From Lasiosphaeria ovina (lineage: Eukaryota > Ascomycota > Sordariomycetes > Sordariales > Lasiosphaeriaceae), in assembly GCA_033439765.1 (NCBI GenBank), contig JAULSN010000002.1:2914001-2978000 (forward strand): 64,000 nucleotides of DNA, in the 5' to 3' direction. The notes under the pieces were generated by a model. The model was given only the letters and a program-made list of their open reading frames with translations, ran no database searches and was not told the DNA's origin. The translations under genes were made by a program, and so were the position numbers. Positions 1 to 11,865 of this stretch are shown here, piece by piece. Position 1 is the stretch's first letter. Each line of letters starts with the position of its first letter.

Positions 1-381
1 TGCAGGATCCTTCCAAGATCGTCCCTGTACTGTCTGTCCTCTTTTCGTTGACTTGCCCGACCGGACCCGAAGATCGACTCTGCACAAGCCGGCAGCCAAA
101 GGTAGACGTTGGCTAGCGGAGTCGCAGTAGATCCGATATCTCTGCTGCCCCCTCCCACGCCCCCAAGCTAGTATAAGTCGGCCCCCTTCCGCCTGCCCAC
201 GCCTGGCTCGCCTCACTTTCGTCAGATAGGGGGGAGCCACTGCCCGCCTTGGTATAAGCGAACCGCCCTTCATTTCACCTTTGACACTTTGCCGTGCACA
301 TTTTCCCAGCCCAGCAGGAAGAGGCAGTCAAGACCATAGCCATCCCTTGCAACCAGATCCTCACTTTGACATCTCCCAGAG
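1..381. other. Upstream region of the first gene
   Basis: No gene is visible here. The stretch is pyrimidine-rich towards its 3' end and has two TATAAG-like sequences (around 172 and 251). It is probably promoter and 5' UTR of the gene starting at 382. The left edge of the window may cut a neighbour, but no coding signal is seen. Confidence 0.4.
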
Positions 382-561
382 ATGGCCGGCTTCATCACGC
401 TCCACCAGAACCCGATGCAGGGGCAATCAGAAGCCCCTGTTGGGATTCGGATGCCGCCCGGCGGGCAACAGCTGCCCCGCGTGATCAACGCGAACCCTCG
501 GCCCATGGGAGCTCAGACAATGGGTTGGCAGCACCCTGCCATGCCAACCCAACAGCAGCAT

Positions 562-596
<35 letters not shown>

Positions 597-2730
597 CAAC
601 ATGGACACGCCCCTTCCGCTGCAGCAGGACTACACCGTCAAGATCTGCGACCTCCGGGAGGAGCGGCCGCTCACCGTGGCCGAGGCGCGCGAGGTGCTCT
701 CGGAATACTACATTTACCGATTTGAGAAGGCAGTTGACGACGAGAGCGCCTACGAAAATAGCAGCAGCGGCAAGAAGGCGACGTGGACCAGGGTGAAGCG
801 CACCGAGGTGCTGGGCACGTCCAAGGACGAGGCGGCGCGGCAAGTGCGCAAGCTCAACAAGCACACGCACACGCTGAGCGACAAGAAGGCGACGCTCAGC
901 GGCGACCAGCAGAGGCAGGTCGAGTTGGTTCTCGAGGACCTCCAGCGCCGCTTCCACCACCCCCTGTTCCAGATATGCCTGGTCCAGATCGACCACCAGC
1001 TCAAGTCCAAGTCCAAGTCCAAGGACAAGGACAGGGAGAGGGCCAAGGAAGGAGGGAGGGACAGGGCCAAGATTGGCAAGACGCCCAAGTACGCCGCCGA
1101 CAAGGGGGGGTTCGTGTTCGTCCGAGACCGCAGGGGCGGAAGACGGGGCTCGTCATCGTCGTCTAGGGACACGGCGCAGAAGCACGCCCCCGAGGAGGTC
1201 AGCCTCACGGCCTACTACAAGCGGACGCCCCGCCCCGAAGTCAACGCACTAGCCCTCGTACAGCAAGGCGAGGCGCGAGGCCGCCTGCAGCCCCAGCCGG
1301 TTCTGCTCGAGCCGGAGCAGCGATTCCCTCCGCAGCCCAACCATCATCCGGCAGGCCACCCAGCTGGGCACCCGGCTGTCCCTCCAGCGGGTTGGAACGG
1401 AGCACCTGGGTACAAAGGCGGCGGTCCGACACCGCAGCAGCAGCAGCAGCCGCCGTCGCATGCCATCCCTCCAAAGGGTCCAGCAGCTCCGCCAAGCCAC
1501 CACCCCCTCCCTCCAAAGGGGGGAATGCAGAACACGGGAGTCCAGGCAGGCAAGAATGGCGGCAACGGCAAAGGCAGCAACCGCGGGCCTTCGCCCAAGT
1601 CTCCGCGGCAGCAGCAGCGTCGGCCTTCGAGCTCGTCGGAATCCTCATGCTCGGTCTACTCGATTGATGACGAATACGACGACGACATGTCGATCGAGTC
1701 GGCCAACTCGAGCAGCTCGTCGTTCGGCGAATTCGGCCCGGGCTCGGGCCAGGCCAAGAAGGCCAAGCACTTCACAAACACGGCGGCCAACTTCGGGATC
1801 CAGCCCAAGATGCCTCTGCACAGGCGCGGCCGGCACGAGGGCCACGTCATCACGGACGAGTTCCTGCCCACGGCGGCGGCATTGCGCGGCGGCGGGGGAG
1901 GAGGGGCTGGTGTCGGGGGGCACGCAGCGGCGCTGCTGGAGGTCGACCTCGACGAGATCAACATGATCAAAACAAACGCGTACCACGCGGGGCGGGCTGA
2001 CGAGCGGTTGGACCTACGCGACATGGCGGACCGCGTCGCCATCGCCACGGCCATGACGTCCAAGCTGCCGGCTCCGGCGCCCATGCCGGTGCCTGTGCCT
2101 CCCCCAGCGGCGCCGCTGGATCACCACAACCGCAACCACCGACACCACGCGCTGCCGACACGCCTACCGCCGCGCATCATCCAGCGGCGGCCGAGCGTGC
2201 GCCGCGTGCGGCCCGGCGACGTGGCGCTGCAGCTCGAGAACGAGATGCTGGAGCGCGATATGGAGCGGCTGCGGCTCGGACGGCACAACGAGTCCTACCA
2301 CTACGACGACCATGACTATGGTTACGACGGCCACGATCACGACCACGAAACAGAGGACGATCTCGACAACATCCAAATCGACATTGACGGCGGGTACGAG
2401 TACCTAGTGCATCCGAACAGCAGGAGCCGCCGACCGCAGCAGCAGCAGCACGTGGCGTGGGAGGCGCCGCGGCCGTCCAGACGCAGCGACCTCTGGGAAG
2501 ACGTGGCCATTGCGGGAGGGCGCGATCGCAGGGCGCTCAATTTCATGCTCGGAAAGGAGTCGAACACGGCCCAGACGGCCGTGCCCCGAGACTTTAGCCC
2601 GCGGCCGGCGCCGGCGCTGGCAGGCCCCCACCTGGGCAGGCGGAGAGCGAGTGTCGCTGTCCCACACTCTCCTGGAGGATTCCGGGCGGGCCATGACGAT
2701 TTCCAAGGGCCACCGTATCCATATGAATAA
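382..2730 (+). CDS. Hypothetical Q-rich low-complexity protein (782 aa)
   Basis: This is a single-exon gene and the protein is not recognised. It opens with a polyglutamine tract (about residues 57-72). Residues about 80-215 form the only part that looks folded: a mixed charged region beginning YTVKICDLREERPLT, with amphipathic helix-like stretches (for example around RQVELVLEDLQRRF) and ending in a K/S/D-rich basic run. The remainder is disordered: proline/glutamine-rich (about 300-400), a serine-rich acidic stretch containing DEYDDDMSIE, a glycine run, and a charged helix LQLENEMLERDMERLRL (about 616-632) followed by a His/Asp-rich segment. There is no signal peptide or membrane segment. 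The ATG at 382 is the first in frame and precedes all recognisable sequence. The composition suggests a nuclear or scaffold protein, but that is inference only. Confidence 0.8.
550..597 (+). repeat. CAG/CAA polyglutamine tract
   Basis: A mixed CAG/CAA run interrupted by a CAT codon encodes the N-terminal glutamine tract of the protein starting at 382. Alternating codons make it less slippage-prone than a pure CAG array. Confidence 0.9.
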
Positions 2731-3867
2731 TATGAAAATATCGCGCGGGGTTTGTTCCAGGCTGGGTTTGACTTTCTTTTTGTGTGTGTTAGTTTGGGCG
2801 ATTCGGATGGTTTGCCATTATGTCTTGGGTTGGCTGGGTTGGTTGACTGGCTGGGCGTTTCCAGGTGTGATGACGGTGATGATGAATCGATGAATGCTGA
2901 TGGGGTTCATGTTGGAAATGTTACATGGGGAACAGATGCCCGGTTTCTGGATTGGAGTCTTGGGTGCGGATATTATCCAGTTATTTAATATGTCGAGATT
3001 GACCGGCGAACTTGAGTTGGGGAAGATACCCGTTTTATTGCGGAATACAGTACAGAATGAACAAAGCATTTGCGAAGTCCAAATAAGGAAAGACCATCCG
3101 GCGGCTGGTTTAGGAGCTCTATTCAGAGAGGACAGCACGTAACTGGAATTTTCATGACAACGAGATCTTGGTTTAATGTGCCATTACAGACCGAGATGCT
3201 TGGCGTGTGGCAGGACTTAGCAAAATCGCGAGGGGAGACTTCGAGTTGCATTGCATGGTGTCTCTTGCTGTTCTGTAAGCGAAGTCGCACTGTTGCACAA
3301 GTGGCCGAGTATCCGCGGTAGAAAGGTGGGGTCAAAGCTTGCACCATGACAAGATCACGTGGGTGGCGCTGGAAATCACCATATCGATAGCCACGCCGCT
3401 TGGGGATCCGCCCAGGGCCCAAGCTCCCAGCTCCCAAGGCCCAGTTGTCTGGCCGACGACGCTTGTAGGGTCCCCGAATAACAACAATTTTGTCCAAAGC
3501 AACATGATGATGGTGACGGCAAGCGAGCGCAAAGGAGCGACTCCAGTTGCACAATTGACTCGCCCGAGCGACACCCGTCGGCGAGATCCCGCGCGCTGTA
3601 CCAGGTAATCGTCGACGATACCACGGACGGCAAGAGCTTACGAGTACCGCCTTTAACGCGCGCTTTCCGTTTTCGCTCGTCGCATTCATCGCATTGCCAA
3701 AATAAACTTTCAAAAAGAAACAACGCAAAAGGAAGGCAGTTGCGACAACCTCAACTCCACATTGCATTCCTGCCTCCCAACACCCGACGACTGAGATCGA
3801 CACTGGTGGTTGACACCCGCATTCCCCAGGCCGGTTTGGCTTTGCACCTCGCCCGCCAGTCGCCGCC
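2731..3867. other. Intergenic, no gene seen
   Basis: This is the 3' flank of the Q-rich gene and the promoter side of the b561 gene. No ORF here has credible protein character; the 302-codon minus-strand frame across 3123-4031 runs into the next gene's first exon and has no domain. Confidence 0.5.
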
Positions 3868-6564
3868 ATGGCGCCGGCAGACACCCTCTCCCCACCGGGG
3901 TCGAGCTCGTACTCGTCCAACACGCTGACGGTCGGCGATGGGACGTGGGATTTTACCAAGAACACATTCCTGCTGCCCAACCTCGTGGCGCTGAACTTTG
4001 ACACGATGCAATATAATGGTAGCCCCTCCATGCCCTGGCCTGCCCTGGCCTGCCCTGGCCTGCCCTTCCCCGACCTCTGCTAACGACTACCGTGCTCCGG
4101 CAAACCAGGCATGGGAAACCGCTTCTCGACCCTCACGCAGTACCACAGCCTCATCCTCGGCCACGGCGTGCTGGCCGCAATCACCTTTCTCTTCATAATA
4201 CCCATTGCCGTCCTCGTGGCCCGCTTCTACGCCCGCTCGCCCGGCACCGCCATCCGCTACCATGCCTACCTGCAGATCCTCGCCGTGCTGTTTTCCACCG
4301 TCATCTTCATCCTCGGCTTCATGGCCGTCGGCCCGCCGCGCAACCTGTCCAACCCCCACCACGGCATCGGCGTCGCCATCTACGTCTTGATCCTGCTCCA
4401 GGCCGTCGGCGGCCGCCTGGTTAAGCACATCACGGGCCGCTCGCTGCGCGTCCACCTCCACAAGTGGTCCGGCCGGGCCATCACCCTCCTCGGCATCGTG
4501 CAGGTCCCCCTGGGCCTGACGCTGTACGGCTCGCCAAAGTACCTGTTTGTGCTGTACACGCTGTGGATGGTCTTTTTGCTGCTGCTGTACTTCATCCTCG
4601 ACTACAGAGATGAGGGCCGCCGCGAAGTCTACGTGAGCGGCGGCCGAGGCACCGACCACGGTTCAGATCGCAAGTCGGGCCGTGGCATTGGATGGCTTGG
4701 ACCGCTCGCCGCCGGCGCTGGTGCCTGGGCACTGCTCCGAGGCCGAGGCCGCAAGCGCGACAGAGACACGGAGCGAGCCCTGAGCCGCACCCCCAGCCCC
4801 GCGGGCCGCTCTCACCGCGGGCCCGAGGTTATCCCGTCCCCGCGAGCGTCCGAGAGCTACCACGACGAGAAGCACACCGACCGACGCCGCGCGAGCGGAG
4901 GTGGCTTCATGAACAGAGTCCTAGGCGTTGGCGCGGCTGTAGGCGCCGGTGCCTTCGTGTCGCGCATGATGAGCCGCCGAAGCCGCGGAAACGATGACCA
5001 GTACTCGGCCGTGGCGACCGATACCCCAAGCCGGCCCCAGAAGCCCAGGAGGGGTTATGCGCCCACCGAGAGCGAGTTCAGCGAACGAACCGAGGACATC
5101 CGCAGGCACGATAGCCGGCATGACAGACGGTCGCCGCTACTTCCGGGTCCCGGCATCCCGGTCGCGGCAGGCGCGGCTCCGAGCGCGGCTGGTGAACGGC
5201 CGAGGACCCCACGTCCTGCCCACTCGAGGTTCGACAGCCAAGATGCTTCCGACTACTCGTCCTCTTACGTCAGTCCCTCGCGGAGAAACTCGGAGAGGAA
5301 AAAGAGTGGTGGGTTCGCCAAGGGGATTTTGGGCGGGTTGACGCTGGGCTTTCTGGGGAGGAAGGCAAAGGACCGCCACGATAGGAACGAGGAGCAGCGG
5401 CTGAGGGAGGACGAGGACAGGCGGAGAGAGGAGGAGGACCGGCGAGCCGGCAACCGCACATCCAGATACACGGGCGATGGCTATCCCACGCCGACAAGAA
5501 CAGGATCGAGGCGCCGCCCCCATCGCCCGGGCGGCGGACGGCCCCCGCCGTCGGGGGTCACGACGACTGCGTCGGGCATGTCGGAAGAATCCTCTATTGA
5601 GCCGCGCGGGGATACTCCCTACGACCCGGTGCCAGTGAGCGGCGTTTTGCCGCCGCACCCCATCCCTCTTCCCGGATCTGCAGCAGCGGCCGCAGCTGCC
5701 GCGGCTTCTGCGTCCCGCCCCGGCCCGATACCCCTTCCCGGCACGGCAGCTGCAATGGCGGGAGGCAGGCCGTCGCGGCCATCGTCAAGGACACGATACG
5801 ACGGCATAGAGCCAGCTGCGATGCCGCCAATGCCGGTCGACCCTCACGGGATCCTGCACCACGAATCGGGCAGCGAGACGTATTTCTCGTCAGGCGGCCG
5901 CCCTCACCGGCGACACTCAAACCGGCGGGGAGCAGGCGGCGACCCAGAAGCGGCGGCGGCGGCTGCTGCTGCGTCGGCTAGCGTGTTGGCTGCGCAGGTG
6001 GAGGAAGAGCATCGCCCGCGGGGCCGTCAAGGCGAGGGGTCGTCGTCGAGACATCCCATCACGAGCGTCAAGATGAAGGCCGACGACAAGGGCGGCATGA
6101 CGTTCCGCCGGCTCACGGGCGAGCAGTCGAGACAGGAGCAGCGGCGGAGACGCAACGACTCGCTGAGCAGCCAATCGGAGCTCGACACGCCCACCAGCCG
6201 GAGGTACCGGCGCGAGCGCGACTCAAGCCAGAGGCAGGCCGAGGTTGCAGCTGAGCAGCAGGTCGAGAACGAGCCGCTGGCGCCGCTGCTGTCGCCGCCG
6301 AACCCGGCGTTCGCGCAGGGACGGCGGGCCGCGGGCAAAGACTCGGCGTACTACTCGGGCCAGCCGGGGCCATCTGGCGGCATGGCGGGGGCGGTGTCGA
6401 GCATGGGCAGCCTGGCGAGCCCTGGAGGCAGCCACGGGACGTTTAGCGCGCTCAGCCCGACGCCGTCTCGCGATCCTACGGCGTCGGCGGCGGACCGGCG
6501 GCGGAGGAGACGTCTGGAGCGGCGCGACGGCAGCAGGCCGGCTAACACGGTCGACTTTGAGTGA
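3868..6564 (+). CDS. Cytochrome b561-type integral membrane protein with long disordered tail (868 aa)
   Basis: The exons are 3868-4018 and 4109-6564. The 90-nt intron (4019-4108) has branch site CTAAC at 4080-4084. The start at 3868 lies in a GCCGCCATGG context. Residues about 60-210 form a multi-pass membrane domain with histidines spaced as in cytochrome b561: H69 (LILGHG), H102 (RYHAY), H135 (NPHHGIG) and H168 (HLHKWSGR). It therefore probably binds two b-type hemes and moves electrons across a membrane. No DOMON domain precedes it, which differs from the DOMON-b561 fusions. The remaining 650 residues are S/R/P-rich and probably cytosolic. They are broken by three glycine-rich hydrophobic patches (coded near 4684-4740, 4903-4970 and 5310-5363), alanine runs and RRRRR near the C-terminus. 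The donor, acceptor and substrate are unknown. Confidence 0.88.
4031..4065 (+). repeat. 10-bp tandem repeat inside the b561-gene intron
   Basis: The unit TGCCCTGGCC occurs three and a half times within the only intron of the b561-type gene, between the donor and the branch site. Confidence 0.9.
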
Positions 6565-7307
6565 AGATCGCTCTTTCTGCTTTCCTTTTCGTCATGTCGC
6601 AAAACTGCCATGTCTGGTGTTGGCATTTTAGCATCAGGACTGGTCAATATTTAATGACGGCATGGATGGCGTCGGGTTATATGGGCGGTGGTAAGATTGG
6701 GATGCATATCATTGGGAGCGACACGAGGACAGACGTATATGATGAGAGCAAAATTCGAGTTGCCCGCCCTGTATATTCATGGCATGGCGGGAATATATTC
6801 TCTCATCATTGTCTTGGCAGATGCATTAGCTGTTATACGATGTGATGGCTAGCTAAGTGTTGATGTTGATGACCGATGCGGGCAGAGCAAAAGGCGTTTA
6901 TGCTATTTGCGGGTTAGGGATAGGGATGGGACGGAGACTGTCATGACACTAGTCTGCCAAGTTATTTATTTAATTACCTACACACCTTCCATGGAGCTGA
7001 TGAGCTGAGCTGCCGGTCTTTGTTGAGTTACAAATTGTAGTGTTTCCACGTCCTCGGTGCTCGGGAGTCGGAACTGCCTTGGTAAGCTGCATGCGCGGCG
7101 ACTACGGCACCCTTTCCCCCACTGGCCCGCCCCGCGTTTGCGTGAAACTTGCAGTTGAGGCGGCCCCGCAAAAAGTCGCGCCGGCCAGCTGCCACCCGAA
7201 ACCGCTTCACTGACCACGACGCGACTTTAACGGCCCGGGCATTTTAAGGACTTTTAATGATCCCACGTCCCGCATCACATCGTACTGTACTGCACACATA
7301 CCAAAAC
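6565..7307. other. Intergenic, no gene seen
   Basis: 3' flank of the b561-type gene and promoter of the Nnf1 gene. No credible coding frame was found. An ATG at 7257, in frame with Nnf1, would add 17 residues but has a poorer context than the one at 7308. Confidence 0.5.
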
Positions 7308-8734
7308 ATGTCGGTCGACAAAGAACCCGCGCAGCAGCAGCAGCAGCAACAACAACAACCACAGCAAGGAGGCGCAGAAGATCACACAATGCAGGACGCC
7401 GCCACTGCAGCACAGCAGCAGCCGCAGCAGGATGCGCCTCCGCTATCAACACCAACAACAACAATAACATCAACAACAGCAAATAACGCTGCAAATGCAG
7501 ATGCAGTCAACAATGACGGTAATAATGATAATGAAGCACCAGACTCCCCCCCGCTGCCGGCAAAACACACGCCCGCGACGCCCGGCCCCCGCGCCGCCCG
7601 CCTGCAAGCCCTCTTCGCCGCCACCCTCACCCACACGCTCGACAAGATCAGCTACGTCAACTTCGCCGCCTGCTACCCCACCGTCGCGGCGCGCGCGCCG
7701 GGCACGCTCGAGTTTGTCCAGCGCCAAATGGTGGAGCGGCTGGGGGCGCAGTGTGAGGTTTGTTTTTTTTTTTTTTTTTTGCTTTTTGGGGGTTTGGGGG
7801 AGGGGTTTCGAGCGCAGCGAGCGGCTCGCCGCAGGCGCCCCCGGAGGGCCGCCGGAGGCAAGCACAAAGGCAGCTCGGGTCTGCGTGTCTGTTTACTCTT
7901 TCCGTGTTGGTGTCGGGCTGGCCTCTTTGGGTTTGCAGTTTGCGGGCTTCCTCTGGGGGAGGGTTAGTTGGTTCAACGCATCCCTCTTCAAGTGAAGAAG
8001 TGGATAGCGGCCATATTATATCCGGAGAACACGGCCGTTTCGGTAGAGTCTAATTTCTTAGAGGGAAAAAAAGGGGGAAATCGTATGCTAACAGCCCCCC
8101 ACAGCGAGAATTCGACTCGGTCCTGCAGAACCGCAACGTCGTCGCCAAGCTGAACGAGCTCGAGAGCCTTGTCAGCGAGGCCGCCGCGCGCAAGCAAGTC
8201 GCTGCCGAGACGACGGGTGTTGTTGTTGTTGATGAGGTCGAGCCGCCTGTGCCGTGAGTTCCCCCCCCCCCCCTTTTTTTCTCTTTTTTCTTTTTTCTTG
8301 TCTCTGTATATCTTCTCTCTCTGCCCCTGAACTTAGTGTGCCCACCCCTATTTCTCTCTCCTACCAACAACCACACACACAAACTCACAACACAACAACA
8401 AAATAGACCACACACCCTCCCAGCCGCCACCGTGCTGGCCGCACACCTGGCGCCGCACCTGGCGGCGCAGCAGTCGGCGCTCAACGCGCGGCTGCAGAAC
8501 ACGCAGTCGGCCAACGCGCGGCTGTTTGACGAGATCGGCGCGCAGCGCGCCGACATCGAGGCGCTGCTGGCGACTGTCGAGCGCGTGCTGGCCGACATGG
8601 ACGGGGCCGCCGGGCTGCTGGACGGCGTCGCCGACGAGCTAGTGCGCGAGACGCGGGCCGCTGCTGCGGCTGTCGATCCTGATATCGGCGGGAGTGTTGA
8701 TGCCGGCGGCGACCGGGCCATGTCTGGGACTTGA
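7308..8734 (+). CDS. NNF1: Kinetochore MIND/Mis12 complex subunit Nnf1 (308 aa)
   Basis: The exons are 7308-7757, 8105-8253 and 8407-8734. Intron 1 is 347 nt (donor GTTTGT, branch GCTAAC at 8087-8092); intron 2 is 153 nt (GTGAGT...TAG). The protein is recognised by the Nnf1 core: RLQALF...ISYVNFAACYPTVA (about residues 98-127), then after the first splice EFDSVLQNRNVVAKLNELE, the family's signature helix. In known Nnf1 proteins this pairs with Mis12/Mtw1 in the four-subunit complex linking centromeric chromatin to the Ndc80 complex. A C-terminal helix follows (about 205-290). Unusually, the first 90 residues are a Q- and N-rich disordered extension. Intron 1 contains a long T run just after the donor. 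The start at 7308 (context CAAAACATGT) was preferred over the in-frame ATG at 7257. Confidence 0.92.
7331..7368 (+). repeat. CAG/CAA polyglutamine tract in Nnf1
   Basis: A run of glutamine codons directly after the Nnf1 start, at the beginning of the Q/N-rich extension. Confidence 0.85.
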
Positions 8735-8773
8735 TTTGTTTTGTCACATGTTTTAATACTGTTCTTGGTGTTT

Positions 8774-8816
<43 letters not shown>

Positions 8817-9778
8817 CTCTCTCTCTACATGCATGTATGGATATATGTGTACGCGTGGCAGTGGAGGGACCTGGCAGGTGGTATTCTAGGCTTTCACCGT
8901 ATCTTGTTTTTTTAGCGGGTGGCTTCCACGGAGTCGGCGTTATGGTCATGCCCTTTTTTCTTTTTTCTCCGCTACCCATGGGCCGGCCGGCAATGGGCTC
9001 GGTAGGATACCCACGAAACCCCAAAATTCATATCCGCAGTGGCAGTGATGTTGACGTTAGGGTTGGTGCTGACTGCGCACGAGCGGATGGAGCTACTTCC
9101 CCGAAACCGCTTCAGCCTCCAGCAAGTAAGACAAATATCACTCCCATTTCGTGGAGCCGTGCCGTGGCCAGGCGGTCAGCCATGTATGTACATACATATG
9201 TTGTAGCTAAATCGGGGATTCGCTTCGCTTTCCTTCGTGTTCAACCAGGAAATCACAGCACAGGAACAGCATGATCTACATCACTTGTATTCTTACAAGC
9301 TACCAATCTAACCAACTAGCCAACTAGCCACTAGCATCTGGTAATGCCAGTCCGGAATGTATGTACAGATCGTTGCGTGCCCGCCCCCGTAGGAAGGCAG
9401 GCCGGCAAATAAATAAGAGCAGATATATAGTTGAAAGAACCCCAACCTCAACCGTAGCCCCTCGAGGTATAATAATGACGATTAAATAGACGAATAAATG
9501 CTTCACGCTTCGATCCCAGGCCCGCCGCCGACAAGAGACGCCCTCTCTTGCCCATGCAAAATATATGTGCTCCAAAGCCCGCCATCCCTAAACTCCGCCC
9601 AAGTAGGTAACTAATGCCAAGGTATATCGAACCAACGCTTTTGTGTGTGGTTGTAAGTCTGTCCCACAAATGCAAGAACGCACCACCGACGCCCTCCCGT
9701 CGCTGCTGCCGCCAAAGTATGGGTATATGTGTGAAGAAATGTCTCGCCCGCCCTCCTCGGTCGTTGGCCCGCCAAGCT
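8735..9778. other. Convergent intergenic region with CT microsatellite
   Basis: The 3' ends of the Nnf1 gene (+) and the PH-domain gene (-) face each other here. The only notable content is the CT repeat at 8776-8826 and short TACATA-type tracts; no gene is seen. Confidence 0.5.
8776..8826 (+). repeat. (CT)n microsatellite
   Basis: About 25 CT dinucleotides with two small interruptions, about 45 bp after the Nnf1 stop and so probably in its 3' UTR. Confidence 0.95.
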
Positions 9779-11112
9779 CTATAGCCGCCTGTTCTCCGCC
9801 ATGTAGCCCGACCAAGGAGCAATCAGCTCCACTTCCCCGTACGCGGGCGGCAGCACCCGGACCATGCGTCCCGTGACCCAGTCCACATACCACCTCTTCC
9901 CCTTGGAGATGACGTAGTTGGTTTTGCGTGGGCTCTTGAAGAGCAGCACCGCGTAGCAAAGCCGCGCGTAGAGCTGGTCGTGCGTCTCGGTCCACTTGTG
10001 CTGCGGCGCCCACTTGCCCGTGTCGGGGTCGATGTGTTCGTTGGGATATGACGTGGTCGACAGCCGGCCCACGATCGGGTGCTCGGTTCGGTTCGCCAAC
10101 GCAGCGTAGCCCGACACCCCCTCGTCGTCGCCTATTGGCTCGCCGTCCTCGCCGCCGGCCTCCTCGTCGTCGTCGTCCATACCGTTCGCCGACGAGACTA
10201 TGCTCTGCCTCCTCTCGTTTAGCCGCTGGAAGCCGGTGCTGTTGTCTTCCATCTGCGGCCGTTGCCCCCGCAGCCAGCGTATCCTCTGGACTCGAGGTAT
10301 GCTTTGGTCCCGTGGGAAGTCGCGCTCGTCGATGGGCGCAGCCACGTCAATCGCGGCGAATATGCACTCGAGCCATTTGACGTAATTTCCCAACTCGACA
10401 CATGATAAGAGGAACTGGTCCGTTTCTGCCCTCATGCGAATGACATATCGCCGCCTGCTCAAGTCAGTTCAGCCCGATCAGGAATAGCTAGTGAGTGACA
10501 TGAGGCGTTTTCCTCTCCATCTGGATTGAATCCATCGCACTCGGGGGGAAGAACAACGGCAGTGAATAAGATGGAAACGCACTTTCGGTAATCAGCAGCA
10601 ATACCGGCATCCGCATGCAGCAAGCTATAACTCTTCTCCAGCGTCGATCTCTTGACCCACGGGGGGTTGTCTGGTGATATATCCGGGCCGTCGTCTTTGG
10701 ACCACCAGCCGCGTTCCTTCTTGACTTGGTAAATATTTAGCGCGGTGCCGTGCAGCACGACGTACACCATTTGCCAGTTTCGGTACTCTGCTCTCTTGAT
10801 CGTGTCTTCAATCTCCATCTTGCGCATAAAGACGCCCTCCATGTGCACGTCGCACGAGTACTGCGGCAGCACGTCCAGGGGCACGTCCATGAAGGAGCCC
10901 TCTTCCGCGGCGGCGGCTCTCCTCTGGGCTGCGAGGGCTGCGCGCATGGCCGACTCGTAGCTGGGCGGCTCCGTGGGCAGCGATGTCATGACCTTGCGGT
11001 AGAACATGTCCTCGTCCATCGACATGCGGCGGGTGCGCCCCTGGCCCGACGGCGGCGCCTCGCCACCGGCATCATGCTGGGAGAAGGCATTGCCGGTCTC
11101 CATATGGGACAT
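9779..11112 (-). CDS. PH-domain protein (401 aa)
   Basis: Minus-strand exons are 11112-10583 and 10454-9779. The 128-nt intron has donor GTGCGT and acceptor CAG, and the splice restores the continuous sequence DYRKRRYVIRMRAE. The protein has one pleckstrin-homology domain at about residues 89-214, from the strand MEGVFMRKMEIE to the closing helix YVKWLECIFAAID, whose tryptophan (about W204) is the near-invariant PH residue. The C-terminal half has an acidic stretch (DDDDEEAGGEDGE) and a conserved-looking block from KWTETHDQLYARLCYAVLL to the end. Fungal homologues of this layout are uncharacterised; binding to phosphoinositides or a protein at a membrane is inference. Reading in frame continues upstream only from a GTG at 11154, so the ATG at 11112 is taken as the start. 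An upstream 5' exon cannot be excluded. Confidence 0.85.
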
Positions 11113-11224
11113 GGGACGGATGCCTTCTCTGTCGTTCTCTCTCTCTCCGCTCACGCAACTGCGGGCGGGGTTGGGAGTTGTGAGGGTCTCCCTCCCAGCG
11201 GGCTCCAGCGTGGGTCTGGGTGTG

Positions 11225-11236
11225 GTTGTTGTTGTT

Positions 11237-11264
<28 letters not shown>
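11225..11264 (+). repeat. (GTT)n(GTC)n trinucleotide repeat
   Basis: About four GTT followed by about ten GTC units, just upstream of the PH-domain gene. On the minus strand one frame would read as Asp/Asn runs and another as Thr runs. Confidence 0.95.
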
Positions 11265-11270
<6 letters not shown>

Positions 11271-11678
11271 ACGTCGGTCTGGGACGTTTCGTCTGGTGAC
11301 TCCCTCCTTGCTAGTCCGTGCCCTTTAGCATGATGTTGTCGCCCGTCCCCCACACCCCCAATGAAGATTGCGCGCGGAGAACGGTTGGGCGGACGCGGCG
11401 TGTGGTTAGAGGTTGGGCGATCCGAGTTCCTGGGGCCGTTGGGTTGTCAAGACTCAAAGCTAAAGCTGTCAAGCAGCCCCGTCGGGCGCAGTGGAGGCCG
11501 ACGGTGGGCGGGTTTTTCCTCTCCCCGGGACAGAGCCTCCCTCCGGTGGTCGCTCGCTCGCTTGGCCTGGTCGGTGGGCTCGCTTCTCACACCACCCCAG
11601 TGTGGGGAGACGCTTGCGTGTGGAGAGATCGCCAAGACGGGGAAGCTTAGCACATGGAAATAGTGCCGAGGCGGAAAT

Positions 11679-11710
<32 letters not shown>
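11679..11710 (+). repeat. (GGCAAC)n hexanucleotide repeat
   Basis: Five tandem GGCAAC units, in the gene-free region upstream of the PH-domain gene. Confidence 0.95.
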
Positions 11711-11834
11711 TGGACGGAGGGCCAGTTTAGAGGCGGACTGTGCAGATGGCGGCAGCTGCACGATATGCTTGGGAGTTGCGAGTCGCCTTAGTCGGTACCC
11801 AGGGAGGTTTGGTGTGTGTAGACTGCAAGATACA

Positions 11835-11865
11835 AGCACCAGCACCAGCACCAGCACCAGCACCT
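11835..11865 (+). repeat. (AGCACC)n hexanucleotide repeat
   Basis: Five tandem AGCACC units, about 125 bp from the GGCAAC array. Both have period 6. Confidence 0.95.

Noticed and set aside
2868..2915. TGATGA and CTGA boxes after the first gene, suggestive of a C/D snoRNA
   Set aside because: The boxes are too close together and no terminal stem is visible. It is more likely a simple GATGA-rich stretch of 3' UTR.
3123..4031. 302-codon minus-strand frame upstream of the b561 gene
   Set aside because: It overlaps the b561 first exon and intron in antisense, has no recognisable domain and has no supporting splice or start context.
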